Assembly: GCF_004117875.1 (NCBI RefSeq)
Contig: NZ_RAHW01000001.1
Span: 558,001-622,000, forward strand
Source of the DNA: Geomonas oryzae
GTDB lineage: Bacteria; Desulfobacterota; Desulfuromonadia; Geobacterales; Geobacteraceae
Length of the DNA: 64,000 nt
Direction: 5' to 3'
This document shows, in pieces, positions 48,164 through 56,859 of this stretch (the first letter of the stretch is position 1; every line of letters begins with the position of its first letter). The notes under the pieces are model-generated. The model saw nothing but the letters and a program-made list of their open reading frames with translations, made no database searches and was not told the origin of the DNA. The translations under genes and the position numbers were made by a program.

Positions 48164-48469
48164 ATGAACAACCCGCTCGACAGCACCGCCTTCGTGCTCA
48201 TCTGGATCGGCTTTCCGCTCCTTGTTGGAAGCGTGGCGGCGCTATTTTTCTTCTGGGGGATGCGCAACGGCCAGTTCGCAGACCAGGAGCGCGCCCGCTA
48301 CCTGCCGCTGGAATCCGGTTGCGAGGAGGAGCCCCCCACGCTGCCGGACCCGCGCAGGACCGAACGGGGTTGCCGGGAAGTTGCACAGGTGCCTGCGTCT
48401 GCGCAGCCCGGACGTCATGAGACAGGCCTAGGCACCGAAAATGGTGCGGGAGGTACGCGTCCATGCTGA
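48164..48469 (+). CDS. CcoS-like small membrane protein
   Basis: 101 residues. One N-terminal helix (FVLIWIGFPLLVGSVAALFFF) is followed by WGMRNGQFADQERARYLPLE, which is the core pattern of the cbb3 oxidase maturation protein CcoS (W-x-x-R-x-GQF-D-x-E). The C-terminal 50 residues are low complexity. CcoS helps insert heme and copper into CcoN. GAGGAG lies before ATG 48164. It overlaps the next gene by 7 bp. The tail is longer than usual CcoS. Confidence 0.78.
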   Translation: MNNPLDSTAFVLIWIGFPLLVGSVAALFFFWGMRNGQFADQERARYLPLESGCEEEPPTLPDPRRTERGCREVAQVPASAQPGRHETGLGTENGAGGTRPC

Positions 48470-48744
48470 CCCTCTACCTCTACGTGCTGCAAAACCAGTG
48501 GCTCGTCATGGCGCTTTTGTGCGGCCTGGCACTCGTAATCGCCACCGCGCTCGTCTACCAGGCGCTCTGGCTGCCGCGCGGGACCGAGAAAAAAAGCGAG
48601 GAGATCAAGGTGAGGGGACCGGCTAGCTTCCTCGCCTGGCTGCGCTCCTTCATGCCCTGGGTCATCATCCTGCTCTTTCTGGCCTGCATCGCGTTCACCT
48701 GCTTCGAGATCTCGTACAACGCCGGCATCCCCCCCAACTGGTGA
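48463..48744 (+). CDS. Small two-helix membrane protein of the oxidase operon
   Basis: 93 residues: one helix at about 5-35 (WLVMALLCGLALVIATALVY) and one at about 62-85 (FMPWVIILLFLACIAFTCFE), joined by a basic, cytoplasm-facing loop. I do not recognise a named family. Position between the CcoS-like gene and another small subunit suggests an accessory subunit of the oxidase, like CcoQ or CcoH in other species (inference). No cofactor motif is visible. Confidence 0.75.
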   Translation: MLTLYLYVLQNQWLVMALLCGLALVIATALVYQALWLPRGTEKKSEEIKVRGPASFLAWLRSFMPWVIILLFLACIAFTCFEISYNAGIPPNW

Positions 48745-48751
48745 GGCCAAC

Positions 48752-49042
48752 ATGGAAGAAAAACCGGAATACGACGAGCAGCAGGAGCTGCGATCCCCCT
48801 GGGAGTGGGTGATCCTGATCGTCTTCAGCGCGGCCCTCATGGGGTACGGCTGGCTGGTCTACCTCCTCGTCCAGGACGGGGCGAGGCGCTGGGACTTCGG
48901 GCAGCTGCCGGACGCGCCGGCGGAGTCGATCTACTCGAGCGAGCAGCCGCGCAGACCGGCGCAACGCCAGATCCAGGCGCTGCCGGAGGCGATACCGCTG
49001 CAACCGGCACAGAAACGCGGCAAGGACGGGGAGAAAAGATGA
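48752..49042 (+). CDS. Small single-helix membrane protein of the oxidase operon
   Basis: 96 residues. One helix lies at about 18-42 (WVILIVFSAALMGYGWLVYL); the rest is soluble, with WDFGQLPDAPAESIYSSEQP and a Pro/Gln/Lys-rich tail. No cofactor motif. The W-x-FG-LPD-PAES-YSS pattern appears in small proteins next to other such oxidases in Geobacter relatives (recalled, not tested). It ends in an ATGA overlap with the following cytochrome gene, so both are probably made together. Confidence 0.72.
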   Translation: MEEKPEYDEQQELRSPWEWVILIVFSAALMGYGWLVYLLVQDGARRWDFGQLPDAPAESIYSSEQPRRPAQRQIQALPEAIPLQPAQKRGKDGEKR

Positions 49043-49533
49043 AGAAGCTGATCGCCTTCATGGTCCTGGCACCCCCGTTGTTCGGGGCGGTGGTTTTCAG
49101 CTGGATCCTGGTCCGGGGACCGAGGATGACGGTGCAGCACCACATTCGGGAATTCCAGATGGTGTTGCCGGGACCCGCACCGGGGAGCGTGAGCGTGACC
49201 TCGGCCACATCGGCACCGGCCGAGGAGGGAGCAGGGGGGGTGACGGGACCCAAGGCGACTCCGGCGCTGCTCGCCCAAGGGAGGATCTACTACAGCTATT
49301 ACTGCCTTTTCTGCCACGGTGTCGCCGGCGCCGGTGACGGGCCGGTTGGAAACAGCTACGTGCCGAGGCCCGCCGACCTGCGCCATGCGTCGGTGGGCGC
49401 CTACCCGGACGGGGAATTGCTGCAAAGGATGCTGACCGGTGCGGGACACGAGCCGGTGCTCGAACGTGTGGTGCCGCAGCGGCACCGCTGGCCCCTGGTC
49501 GCCTACCTGCGTTCGCTCAGCTCCTCCAGGTGA
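49039..49533 (+). CDS. Membrane-anchored monoheme cytochrome c (ActE-like)
   Basis: 164 residues. A signal/anchor (LIAFMVLAPPLFGAVVFSWI) is followed by a linker rich in Ser/Thr/Ala and a class-I cytochrome domain with heme site CLFCHG and GAGDGPVGNSYVPRPADLRH. The last part lacks an obvious Met ligand in the usual position (the MLTGAGHEP Met is one candidate). It could be ActE, the exit cytochrome of ACIII, or an oxidase donor subunit. It starts at ATG 49039 in a 4-bp overlap. It is the last gene of the operon. Confidence 0.82.
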   Translation: MKKLIAFMVLAPPLFGAVVFSWILVRGPRMTVQHHIREFQMVLPGPAPGSVSVTSATSAPAEEGAGGVTGPKATPALLAQGRIYYSYYCLFCHGVAGAGDGPVGNSYVPRPADLRHASVGAYPDGELLQRMLTGAGHEPVLERVVPQRHRWPLVAYLRSLSSSR

Positions 49534-49575
49534 ACGGGAGCAGCCCGCTTCCAGGAGGCTCATGCGAAATAAAGA

Positions 49576-49650
49576 CAAATCCCCCCCGTCCCCCCTTCGC
49601 AAAGGGGGGGGCGCGAGGTCACCTGCAGCGCTTCGTGGACACACCTGCCG
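49576..49650. repeat. Palindrome between convergent operons
   Basis: CCCCCCCGTCCCCCCTTCGC pairs with its inverse (GCAAAGGGGGGGGCG). It lies after the cytochrome gene and before the kinase stop, and could also stop transcription. Confidence 0.55.
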
Positions 49651-49664
49651 TCGTTCCCCCGAAT

Positions 49665-52406
49665 TTATTTAAGAACCTTCCCCGAGAGCACCTCCTGCAC
49701 CAGCTTGGCGAGCTCTTCCATCTGGAACGGTTTCTTCAAAAAGGCGGCACCTTCCCTCTTCACGCTCTCGTCGTCGAGGATGGCGGCGGTGTAGCCGGAC
49801 ATGTAGATGCATTTAGCCCCCGGCCTCACCTTGCGCAGGGCTGCCATCATCTCCTGCCCGCGCATCCCGGGCATGAGGACGTCGGTCAGCACGAGGTCGA
49901 TCTCCACCTCAGGGTTTTCCGCCACGGCGAGCGCCTCGCGGGGATCGGCAATGGCAAGGCATCGGTACCCCATGCTTTCGAGCATGGACGTAGTCAGGTC
50001 GCGCACCATGTCCTCGTCCTCCACAAGGAGCACCGTTCCGCTCCCCCGAGCCGGGACCGGCGCCTCCTGCTCCGGCTCCTGGCACCGCGCTTCCCGGCAC
50101 CTCGGGAAGAAAACCTTGAAGGTGCTGCCGCAACCGGGCTCGGTCTCTACCTCGATGAAGCCGCCGTTCTGGGTGACGATGCCGTACACCGTCGCCAGCC
50201 CGAGCCCGGTCCCCTTCCCTTGTCCTTTCGTCGTGTAGAAGGGTTCGAAGATGTGACGGCGCGTCTCGGCATCCATCCCCTCGCCGGTATCCCGGCACTC
50301 GATCCGGACGAAACCTCCCGGCGCCACCCCAGGGGAGCCCGGCGGGGACTCCCTCAACTCGCAGTTGCCGGTGGCGATGGTGATGGTCCCCCCCTGCGGC
50401 ATGGCATCGCGCGCGTTCACCGCGAGGTTCATGATGATCTGGTCCAGTTGCACCGGGTCGATGTTGATCTGCCACAGACCTTCCCCCGGCACTACGACGA
50501 TGGCGATGTGCTCGCCGATCAGACGCCCGAGCGACTTGCGCAGATCATCCAGCATGGCGTTGACCTGGACCGGCCTCGGCGTGACCACCTGCTGCCGGGA
50601 GAAGGCAAGGAGCTGGGAGGTGATGTCGCGAGACTGCTCCGCAGCCTTCAAGATCTGCCTCAGGTGCTCTTTGAGCGCCGGCTCTTCCGTCTTAAAGGAG
50701 GCGAGCTCGGCGTTGCCCAGGATGACGGTGAGCTTGTTGTTGAAGTCGTGCGCCACCCCGCCCGCCAGGCGCCCCACCGATTCCAGCTTCTGGGCCTGGC
50801 GCAGTTGCTCCTCGATGGCGCGGCGCTCGGTGATGTCGCGCACCGTGGCGATTACCCCGACCACCTCCCCGGAGGCGCTGCGCAGGGGAGCGGAGGCGTC
50901 CGAAAGCCAGATGCTCCGCCCGGCCGCGTCGCGCCCGCTGAATTCCAGAGTCACCGGGGCCCCTCCTCTCAAAAGCTCCTCCAGGCGCGCCAGCAGCCCC
51001 TCCTCCTTGAGCTGAGGGAAGACCTCACCGGCTTTTTTCCCCAGCGCGTCTGCGGCTTTGACGCCGCTCAGCTCCTCCATGTACGGGTTCCAGACCAGGT
51101 AGCGCAGCTCGCGGTCGTACACGACGATCCCCTCGCGCGCACTGTTGATGATCTCCTGGCTGAACTGCAGGGCGTCCGAGAGCCTTTCCGCGTGGAGCTT
51201 CTTCTCGGTGACGTCCTCGTAGACCCCGAGCACCCCCCAGATCGCCCCCCCCTTGTCCCTCAGCGGCATCTTGCTCGTGTCGATCCAGATCACGCTGCCG
51301 TCCGCCTGGGTCAGGTTCTCGATGATGTGCATCTTGGCCCGGCCGCTCTCCATGACGGCCCGGTCGTCCGCCAGGTACCCCTCGCACTCCTCATCGGTCC
51401 AGGGGAGGTCGTGGTCGGTCTTCCCCACCACCTCGGACGGGTCGGCAAGCCCCGCACCCGCGGCGAACTCGCGGTTGCACCCCATGTAGACGCTGTCCCG
51501 GTCTTTCCAGAAGATCGACTGCGGGATCGAGTTCATGATGTGGCGCAGGACGTCGTTGGTAAGGCGCAGCTCTTCCAGGGCCTGGTGCAGCTCGCCGTAG
51601 GGACGCTGCACCGCGGCGGCGAACACGCCGTGGTAGATCATGGCGAAGGCGATCAACTTGTACAGGTGCCCCAGCACGTTGTAGGTGTCGTAGACGCTTT
51701 TATAGACGGTGAAGACCAGCTCGCTGAAGATGCAGAGGACGAAGGCGCAGACGAAACAGCGGTAGTGGAATTCCTCCGACGCGTTGAGCCGCCAGAGGTA
51801 GACCGCCGTGGCGAGGCAGAGCAGGATGATGATGAGCCATTCCGCCCCCTTCTTGAACGGGGTGAGCCCGTAGCCCGGTACGAAGGTCGCGGGGAGCGCA
51901 TCAGGAAAGAAGGTGACCAGGACGAAGACGGCGCCGGTCACCGCGAGGACCGCGGCGAGAAGCGGCCAACGCCCGAACCGGTCCGAACGCCCCTCCTTGC
52001 CTACGAAGCCGCTGGCGAGGAAAGAGGCCGCACCGAAGAGGCGGACCGCGATCCAGAACTGGGTGGACTTGTTTGGGGAGTTGGGGGTGATGAAGGAAGG
52101 CATCCCCGGGTAACCCATGGTGTGCATGAAGTCCATGAGGCCGATCCCGAGGAAAGCGACGCCGAGAAAGAGCGTGTGCCGGTCTCCGCTTTGGCTGTGC
52201 GAGAACCAGGCGGCCCCGAAGATGGAGAGGGAAACCATGACGCTGAAGAATTCAACGGTGTTGTGGAAGACCAGGTAGTCGGACGCATCCAGCACCAGGT
52301 AAAGCGCTGAGGGGAACAGTTCGACGAGAAGAAACGGGAAGGCCGCCACAAGGCTAACCGCGACGAGCACCACCCGACTTCGCATTGGCATGTCGATCCG
52401 AATCAT
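49665..52406 (-). CDS. MASE3-PAS hybrid sensor histidine kinase
   Basis: About 913 residues. Residues 1-260 form a MASE3-type membrane sensor (VAFLGIGLMDFMHTMGYPGM, WIAVRLFGAASFLASGFVGK, seven helices). Two PAS domains follow at about 290-400 (SIPQSIFWKDRDSVYMGCNR) and 410-530. The HisKA box is GGVAHDFNNKLTVILGN with phospho-His. HATPase_c has NLAVNARDAMPQGG and GKGTGLGLATVYGIV. A C-terminal receiver has phosphoacceptor Asp in LVLTDVLMPGMRG. ATG 52406 was preferred to GTG 52412. It is the last of a five-gene leftward run, 36 bp after the ATPase. Confidence 0.92.
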   Translation of the reverse strand: MIRIDMPMRSRVVLVAVSLVAAFPFLLVELFPSALYLVLDASDYLVFHNTVEFFSVMVSLSIFGAAWFSHSQSGDRHTLFLGVAFLGIGLMDFMHTMGYPGMPSFITPNSPNKSTQFWIAVRLFGAASFLASGFVGKEGRSDRFGRWPLLAAVLAVTGAVFVLVTFFPDALPATFVPGYGLTPFKKGAEWLIIILLCLATAVYLWRLNASEEFHYRCFVCAFVLCIFSELVFTVYKSVYDTYNVLGHLYKLIAFAMIYHGVFAAAVQRPYGELHQALEELRLTNDVLRHIMNSIPQSIFWKDRDSVYMGCNREFAAGAGLADPSEVVGKTDHDLPWTDEECEGYLADDRAVMESGRAKMHIIENLTQADGSVIWIDTSKMPLRDKGGAIWGVLGVYEDVTEKKLHAERLSDALQFSQEIINSAREGIVVYDRELRYLVWNPYMEELSGVKAADALGKKAGEVFPQLKEEGLLARLEELLRGGAPVTLEFSGRDAAGRSIWLSDASAPLRSASGEVVGVIATVRDITERRAIEEQLRQAQKLESVGRLAGGVAHDFNNKLTVILGNAELASFKTEEPALKEHLRQILKAAEQSRDITSQLLAFSRQQVVTPRPVQVNAMLDDLRKSLGRLIGEHIAIVVVPGEGLWQINIDPVQLDQIIMNLAVNARDAMPQGGTITIATGNCELRESPPGSPGVAPGGFVRIECRDTGEGMDAETRRHIFEPFYTTKGQGKGTGLGLATVYGIVTQNGGFIEVETEPGCGSTFKVFFPRCREARCQEPEQEAPVPARGSGTVLLVEDEDMVRDLTTSMLESMGYRCLAIADPREALAVAENPEVEIDLVLTDVLMPGMRGQEMMAALRKVRPGAKCIYMSGYTAAILDDESVKREGAAFLKKPFQMEELAKLVQEVLSGKVLK

Positions 52407-52441
52407 GGTCACTTTCCCGGGGGCTGCGTATCAGGATCAGG

Positions 52442-54679
52442 CTACATGCACACCTTCAGCACCTGCTCGAGGTCCGTCTCCCCCTGCATCATCTTCAAAA
52501 GGCCGTCCATCTTCAGGGTCCACATCCCGTCATCCATGGCGATGCCGCGCAGCTCGTCCATACCCTTGCCGTGCCTGATGGCGACCTTAACCGCCTCGGT
52601 CCCGGTCATGAGCTCGTGCAGCGCGATGCGCCCCTTGTAGCCGGTTCCCCCGCAGCTGTCGCAGCCGACCGCCTTCATGAAGTTCACTTCCTTGAACTCG
52701 GGGATGACGTTCGGCCTCTCCCCCGCGATCTGCCTGAGCGCCGCCACGGCCTCGTCGTAGCGCTGCCGCTGGTCGGGCGCCGGCTTCTTGCAGTTCGGGC
52801 AGAGCCTCTTGGCAAGGCGTTGCGCCAGGATGCCGAGGAGCGCGTCGGAGAAGTTGAAGGGGTCCATCCCCATCTCGATCAGGCGCACCGCCGCCTCCGG
52901 GGCGGAGTTGGTGTGCAGGGTGGAGAAGACGAGGTGACCGGTGAGTGAGGCCTCGATGGCGATCTTCGAAGTCTCGGCGTCGCGCATCTCTCCGATCATG
53001 ATGACGTCCGGGTCCGCGCGCAAAAAGGAGCGCAGCGCCTCGGCGAAGGTGAAGCCGATCTTCGCGTTCACCTGCACCTGGCAAAGCCCCGCCTGCGTGA
53101 TCTCGACCGGGTCCTCCGCGGTCCAGATCTTGCGCTCCTGCGTGTTGATGTGGCCGAGCGCCGAGTGCAGCGTGGTGGTCTTTCCCGACCCGGTAGGTCC
53201 TACGCAGAGGATGATGCCGTGCGGCTTATCCAGGATATCTATGAACCGTTCCAGGTTGTGCGGCGTGAGACCTAGCCCGGTCAGGGGGTAGGGCTTGCTC
53301 GCGGCGAGAAGCCTCAGGACCGCGGCCTCGCGCCCCCCCACCATCGGGGTGATCTCGACGCGGTACTCGAGCATCTTTTGCCGGTAACGGAGCAGGATCT
53401 TGCCGCTTTGGGGACGGCGCCGCTCGGCGATGTTCAGGTCCGCCATGATCTTTATGCGCACCAGGATGGCACCCTTGTAGGAGGCGGAAACCTTGTGCGC
53501 CGCCACGCACTCCCCGTCGATACGGTAGCGGATCCCCAGCGGCTCGTTGCCGCTCCCCGGCTCGAAGTGGATGTCGGAGGCCCCCTGGTTGTAGGCGTCG
53601 ATGAGGATGCGGTTCACCAGCGAGATGATCTTCGAGTCGGGCTCGAAGAGCAGGCGCGTATCGTCCGCCTCCTCCTCGATGGTGACCGTCTCCGCCTCCC
53701 CCTTCATCGAGTTCAGCAGGGTATCCACGGTGTCGATCCGGTTCCGGTAGTACTTCTCGATCGCCGCGGCGATCTTTTGCTGCGGGGCAACGACGAGCTC
53801 GGTGGCGAAGTTGGTCGAGAACCTCAGGTTGTCGCCGATGCTGAGATCGGTGGGGGAAGAGGTGGCGACGGTAAGGGTCCTACCCTCAAGCGAGATCGGG
53901 AAAACCTTCAGGCGGGAGGCGAGCCCCTCGGAGATGGCGCCGAGTGCCGCGTCGCTCGGGATCACCGTGTCGAGGTCGACGTAGCGGAGCCTGAACTTGG
54001 TCGCGAGCGCCGAGAGGAGCTGCTCTTCGGTGATGAGCCCCTTCATGATGAGAAGCTCGCCCACCTGCAGCTTCTTCCCCTTCTGGCTCTTGAAGGCCGC
54101 CTCCACCTGCTCGCGGGTCACGAGCCCGGACTCGACCAGGATGTCCCCCACCCTCGCGTGGTGCATGAGGGCGTGCTCCTGCGCCTCACCTTCGTCGACG
54201 GCATCGGCCAGAAGGATCGCGGCGTCGGCATCGCCCCCCTTTGCCTGCTCGGACTGCAGCCTTATCGCCGCCTCCACCTTTTCCGGTGAGACGTACCCCT
54301 GGTCCTCGAGGATCTGCCCGGTGCGCCGGTCGTCCTGGCGGTATCTTACGCCCGAGTCGGTGAAGAAGGCGGTGCAGTAACTCTCCTCCCCCTGCAGCAT
54401 GCCGAGGAATCCCTTGAGGAACTTGCCGTTGGCCGGGACGGCAACCCTGAAGGTCTCACCGGCGATGGTCTGCACCTCCTCGACGGTCTCTTTCCCGCCG
54501 CCGATTCCCGCAGGGGGATTCAGGAAACGTATGTAGCAGATCTCGTCCAGCGAGAAGGTGAGCGTCTCCCTCCCCCCTTCCACCTGTACCTCTATCTCGC
54601 TGTCCTGATACTTGAAGGAGCGGGTGAGTACCCCCCTCACCTCGTCTCCGGTTTTCAGCCTTATCCTCAATTCGTTCAT
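52442..54679 (-). CDS. MshEN-type GspE/PilB family ATPase with extra N-terminal domain
   Basis: 745 residues. Residues 1-100 are a small beta-rich domain of uncertain family (LRIRLKTGDEVRGVLTRSFK, LTFSLDEICYIRFL). Residues about 115-260 carry three MshEN-like repeats: RTGQILEDQGYVSPEKVEAA, then RVGDILVESGLVTREQVEAA, then QVGELLIMKGLITEEQLLSA. Such repeats bind c-di-GMP in MshE. The ATPase core has Walker A GPTGSGKT at 494-501, AEDPVEI, VIMIGEMRD, and a CPNC/CDSC zinc motif. It lies next to a GGDEF-EAL gene; no pilin or platform gene is near. Target machine unknown. Confidence 0.92.
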   Translation of the reverse strand: MNELRIRLKTGDEVRGVLTRSFKYQDSEIEVQVEGGRETLTFSLDEICYIRFLNPPAGIGGGKETVEEVQTIAGETFRVAVPANGKFLKGFLGMLQGEESYCTAFFTDSGVRYRQDDRRTGQILEDQGYVSPEKVEAAIRLQSEQAKGGDADAAILLADAVDEGEAQEHALMHHARVGDILVESGLVTREQVEAAFKSQKGKKLQVGELLIMKGLITEEQLLSALATKFRLRYVDLDTVIPSDAALGAISEGLASRLKVFPISLEGRTLTVATSSPTDLSIGDNLRFSTNFATELVVAPQQKIAAAIEKYYRNRIDTVDTLLNSMKGEAETVTIEEEADDTRLLFEPDSKIISLVNRILIDAYNQGASDIHFEPGSGNEPLGIRYRIDGECVAAHKVSASYKGAILVRIKIMADLNIAERRRPQSGKILLRYRQKMLEYRVEITPMVGGREAAVLRLLAASKPYPLTGLGLTPHNLERFIDILDKPHGIILCVGPTGSGKTTTLHSALGHINTQERKIWTAEDPVEITQAGLCQVQVNAKIGFTFAEALRSFLRADPDVIMIGEMRDAETSKIAIEASLTGHLVFSTLHTNSAPEAAVRLIEMGMDPFNFSDALLGILAQRLAKRLCPNCKKPAPDQRQRYDEAVAALRQIAGERPNVIPEFKEVNFMKAVGCDSCGGTGYKGRIALHELMTGTEAVKVAIRHGKGMDELRGIAMDDGMWTLKMDGLLKMMQGETDLEQVLKVCM

Positions 54680-54714
54680 GTTCGTTACCTCTCGGCGCCT
54701 CTCCCGCGCCGGGT

Positions 54715-56859
54715 TTATGCCGCATCCCCGGCCTGGATGCCGGTACGTCGGTCTTGCATCAGACGGTCTTCATCGGTGAAAAAACGTGCCACTTTCTCGG
54801 CGTTCACCGGCCGCGAGATCAGGAAGCCCTGGATCTCGTGGCACCCCTGGTCCTTCAGGGCCTCAAGCTGTTCCACCGTCTCCACGCCTTCCGCCACGAT
54901 CTGCATGTTGAGGCTTTTGGCCATGGCGATGATCGCGGTGACGATGGCCTGATCCTCGGTGCTCTTCATCATGTTGAGGATGAAGGTACGGTCTATCTTC
55001 AGCGTGTTGATGGGGAACCGGTGCAGATAGGAGAGCGACGAGTAGCCGGTGCCGAAATCGTCCACGGAGACGGTGATCCCCATCCCGCGCAGCTCCCCAA
55101 GCACACGGCAGGTGTACTCGTCGTTTTGCATGAGCGCCCCTTCGGTGATCTCGATCTCGAGCAGCGTCGGGTCGAGTTCCGTCGTCGCGAGCACCGCGAG
55201 GATCGCCTCCTTCACGTCCTGGCGCTGGAAGTGGAAGGGGGAAAGGTTCACCGCCACCCGCACCGGGGGATGCCCCGCCTCCTGCCAGTCCTTCGCCTGC
55301 CGACACGCGGTGCGCATGACCCAGTCGGTGAGCTCGGCGATCAAGCCGCTCTCCTCGGCGAGGCGGATGAAGCGGTCCGGTCCCAAAAGCCCCAGTCTCG
55401 GGTGCATCCAGCGCACCAGCGCCTCGACGCTCGTCACCTTCCCGGTCAGGACGTCGACCTTGGGCTGGTAGTGCAGCACGAACTCACCCTGCACCACCGC
55501 CTGGCGCAGGTCGGTGAGCAGGGTGACCCGTTCGCTTGCGTGCTCGTTCATCCTCTTCTCGAAGAGGGCGTACACGTTCTTGCCGGCGCCCTTCGCGTGA
55601 TACATGGCGATGTCGGCGTTCATCAAAAGCTCGTCCACCGTCTTGCCGTCGTAGGGGAAGAGGGTCACGCCTATGCTCGCGGTGACGTGAATCTCGCTTT
55701 CCCCGAGCCGGAAGGTGTCGGCAAAAAGAGCTACCAGTTTCTGCGCCACGAGGGCCGCGTTCTCCGGCGTGGCGATGTTCTGGCAGAAGACGGTGAACTC
55801 GTCGCCGCCCAGCCGCGCCACGGTGTCGCAGCTTCTAACCACCGTCGAAAGCCGGCTTGCCACCTCGATGAGGAGCAGGTCGCCGATCCGGTGCCCGAGG
55901 GTGTCGTTGATGTCCTTGAAGTGGTCGAGGTCGATGAAGATCACCGCCACCGCTTCCCGTGCCCGTCCTGCGAGCGAGAGGGCCTGGCTCAGCCGGTCGT
56001 AGAACAGGGTCCGGTTCGGGAGCCGGGTCAGGGGATCGTAGTGCGCCAGCTGCTGCAGGTGCGCCTGGCGCTGCCTGAGGATCTGGTTGCGCTCCTCGAT
56101 CTCGCAGAGCATCTCGTTGAAGCCGTCGTAGAGAAGGCCGATCTCGTCGTTCGAAGGCTTCTGCACGCGCAGGGAGAAGTTCTTGCTGGCGGAAACCTCC
56201 TTCATGGTGGCGAGCAGTTCCAGAAGCGGCGACGACACCATCTGCTGCAGCCGTGCGGAAAAGAGGTAGGCGGCCACGAAGGCGGCGCCCATGAACAAAA
56301 ACGCCGCGAGAAGGGTCCACCCCAGGTTGCGCAGAAACCCCGAGGCGTTGGCATGGAGCACCACGGTGCCGACCGGCTCGCCGTCGAGATAAATCGTCTT
56401 CACCGCGCTTGCGTATCCGGAGGAAAACGAGCTCCGGTAGGCGTCGTCTTGTACCTGTCGTACCGCCCGGGTGATGTCGGCGGGTGTCGCCCCCTCGGGA
56501 AGGAGCTCCAGGGGGAGCTTCGCCCGCGCCGCACCCGGCGCCAGGTACCGGGCGAAGAGTCGGCCGTCCTTGGTGATGATGTACGCCGCCAGGATGGAGC
56601 TCTTCGCCGCCAGGGGGCGCACCGTGTCCTCCGCGGACTTCGGGTCGTTGAAGACGACCGCGGAGGCGCTGTTTTCCCCGATCACCTCCGCTATGGAGAC
56701 GAGGTCCTCCTCCTGGGCCCGGTAAAGCACCTTCGCCTCCCGCGCCACGAAGAAGAGCGAGGCGAGGATGAGGGTCGCCGTGCAGCAAAGCATGATGATC
56801 AGCATCAGCTTGCGTTGCAGCGGGAGGTTTCTTATGAAATGCTCTCCGGGACGGCTCAT
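54715..56859 (-). CDS. CHASE8-HAMP-GGDEF-EAL c-di-GMP enzyme
   Basis: 714 residues. An N-terminal helix and periplasmic CHASE8-type sensor (IAEVIGENSASAVVFNDPKS) are followed by a second helix (about 185-205), a HAMP helix pair, and GGDEF at about 290-430 with intact RLGGDEFTVF and an RxxD inhibitory site (RSCD). The EAL domain has VEALVRWMHP and DFGTGYSSLSYL. Both c-di-GMP synthesis and breakdown look possible. It is like YfiN/TpbB, with an added EAL domain, and follows a yfiR-type gene in an ATGA overlap, as in YfiRN systems where periplasmic YfiR holds YfiN off. Confidence 0.93.
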   Translation of the reverse strand: MSRPGEHFIRNLPLQRKLMLIIMLCCTATLILASLFFVAREAKVLYRAQEEDLVSIAEVIGENSASAVVFNDPKSAEDTVRPLAAKSSILAAYIITKDGRLFARYLAPGAARAKLPLELLPEGATPADITRAVRQVQDDAYRSSFSSGYASAVKTIYLDGEPVGTVVLHANASGFLRNLGWTLLAAFLFMGAAFVAAYLFSARLQQMVSSPLLELLATMKEVSASKNFSLRVQKPSNDEIGLLYDGFNEMLCEIEERNQILRQRQAHLQQLAHYDPLTRLPNRTLFYDRLSQALSLAGRAREAVAVIFIDLDHFKDINDTLGHRIGDLLLIEVASRLSTVVRSCDTVARLGGDEFTVFCQNIATPENAALVAQKLVALFADTFRLGESEIHVTASIGVTLFPYDGKTVDELLMNADIAMYHAKGAGKNVYALFEKRMNEHASERVTLLTDLRQAVVQGEFVLHYQPKVDVLTGKVTSVEALVRWMHPRLGLLGPDRFIRLAEESGLIAELTDWVMRTACRQAKDWQEAGHPPVRVAVNLSPFHFQRQDVKEAILAVLATTELDPTLLEIEITEGALMQNDEYTCRVLGELRGMGITVSVDDFGTGYSSLSYLHRFPINTLKIDRTFILNMMKSTEDQAIVTAIIAMAKSLNMQIVAEGVETVEQLEALKDQGCHEIQGFLISRPVNAEKVARFFTDEDRLMQDRRTGIQAGDAA

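Noticed and set aside
49530..52310. A 926-codon open frame on the + strand opposite the hybrid kinase
   Set aside because: Antisense shadow of a kinase with intact HisKA, HATPase and receiver motifs.
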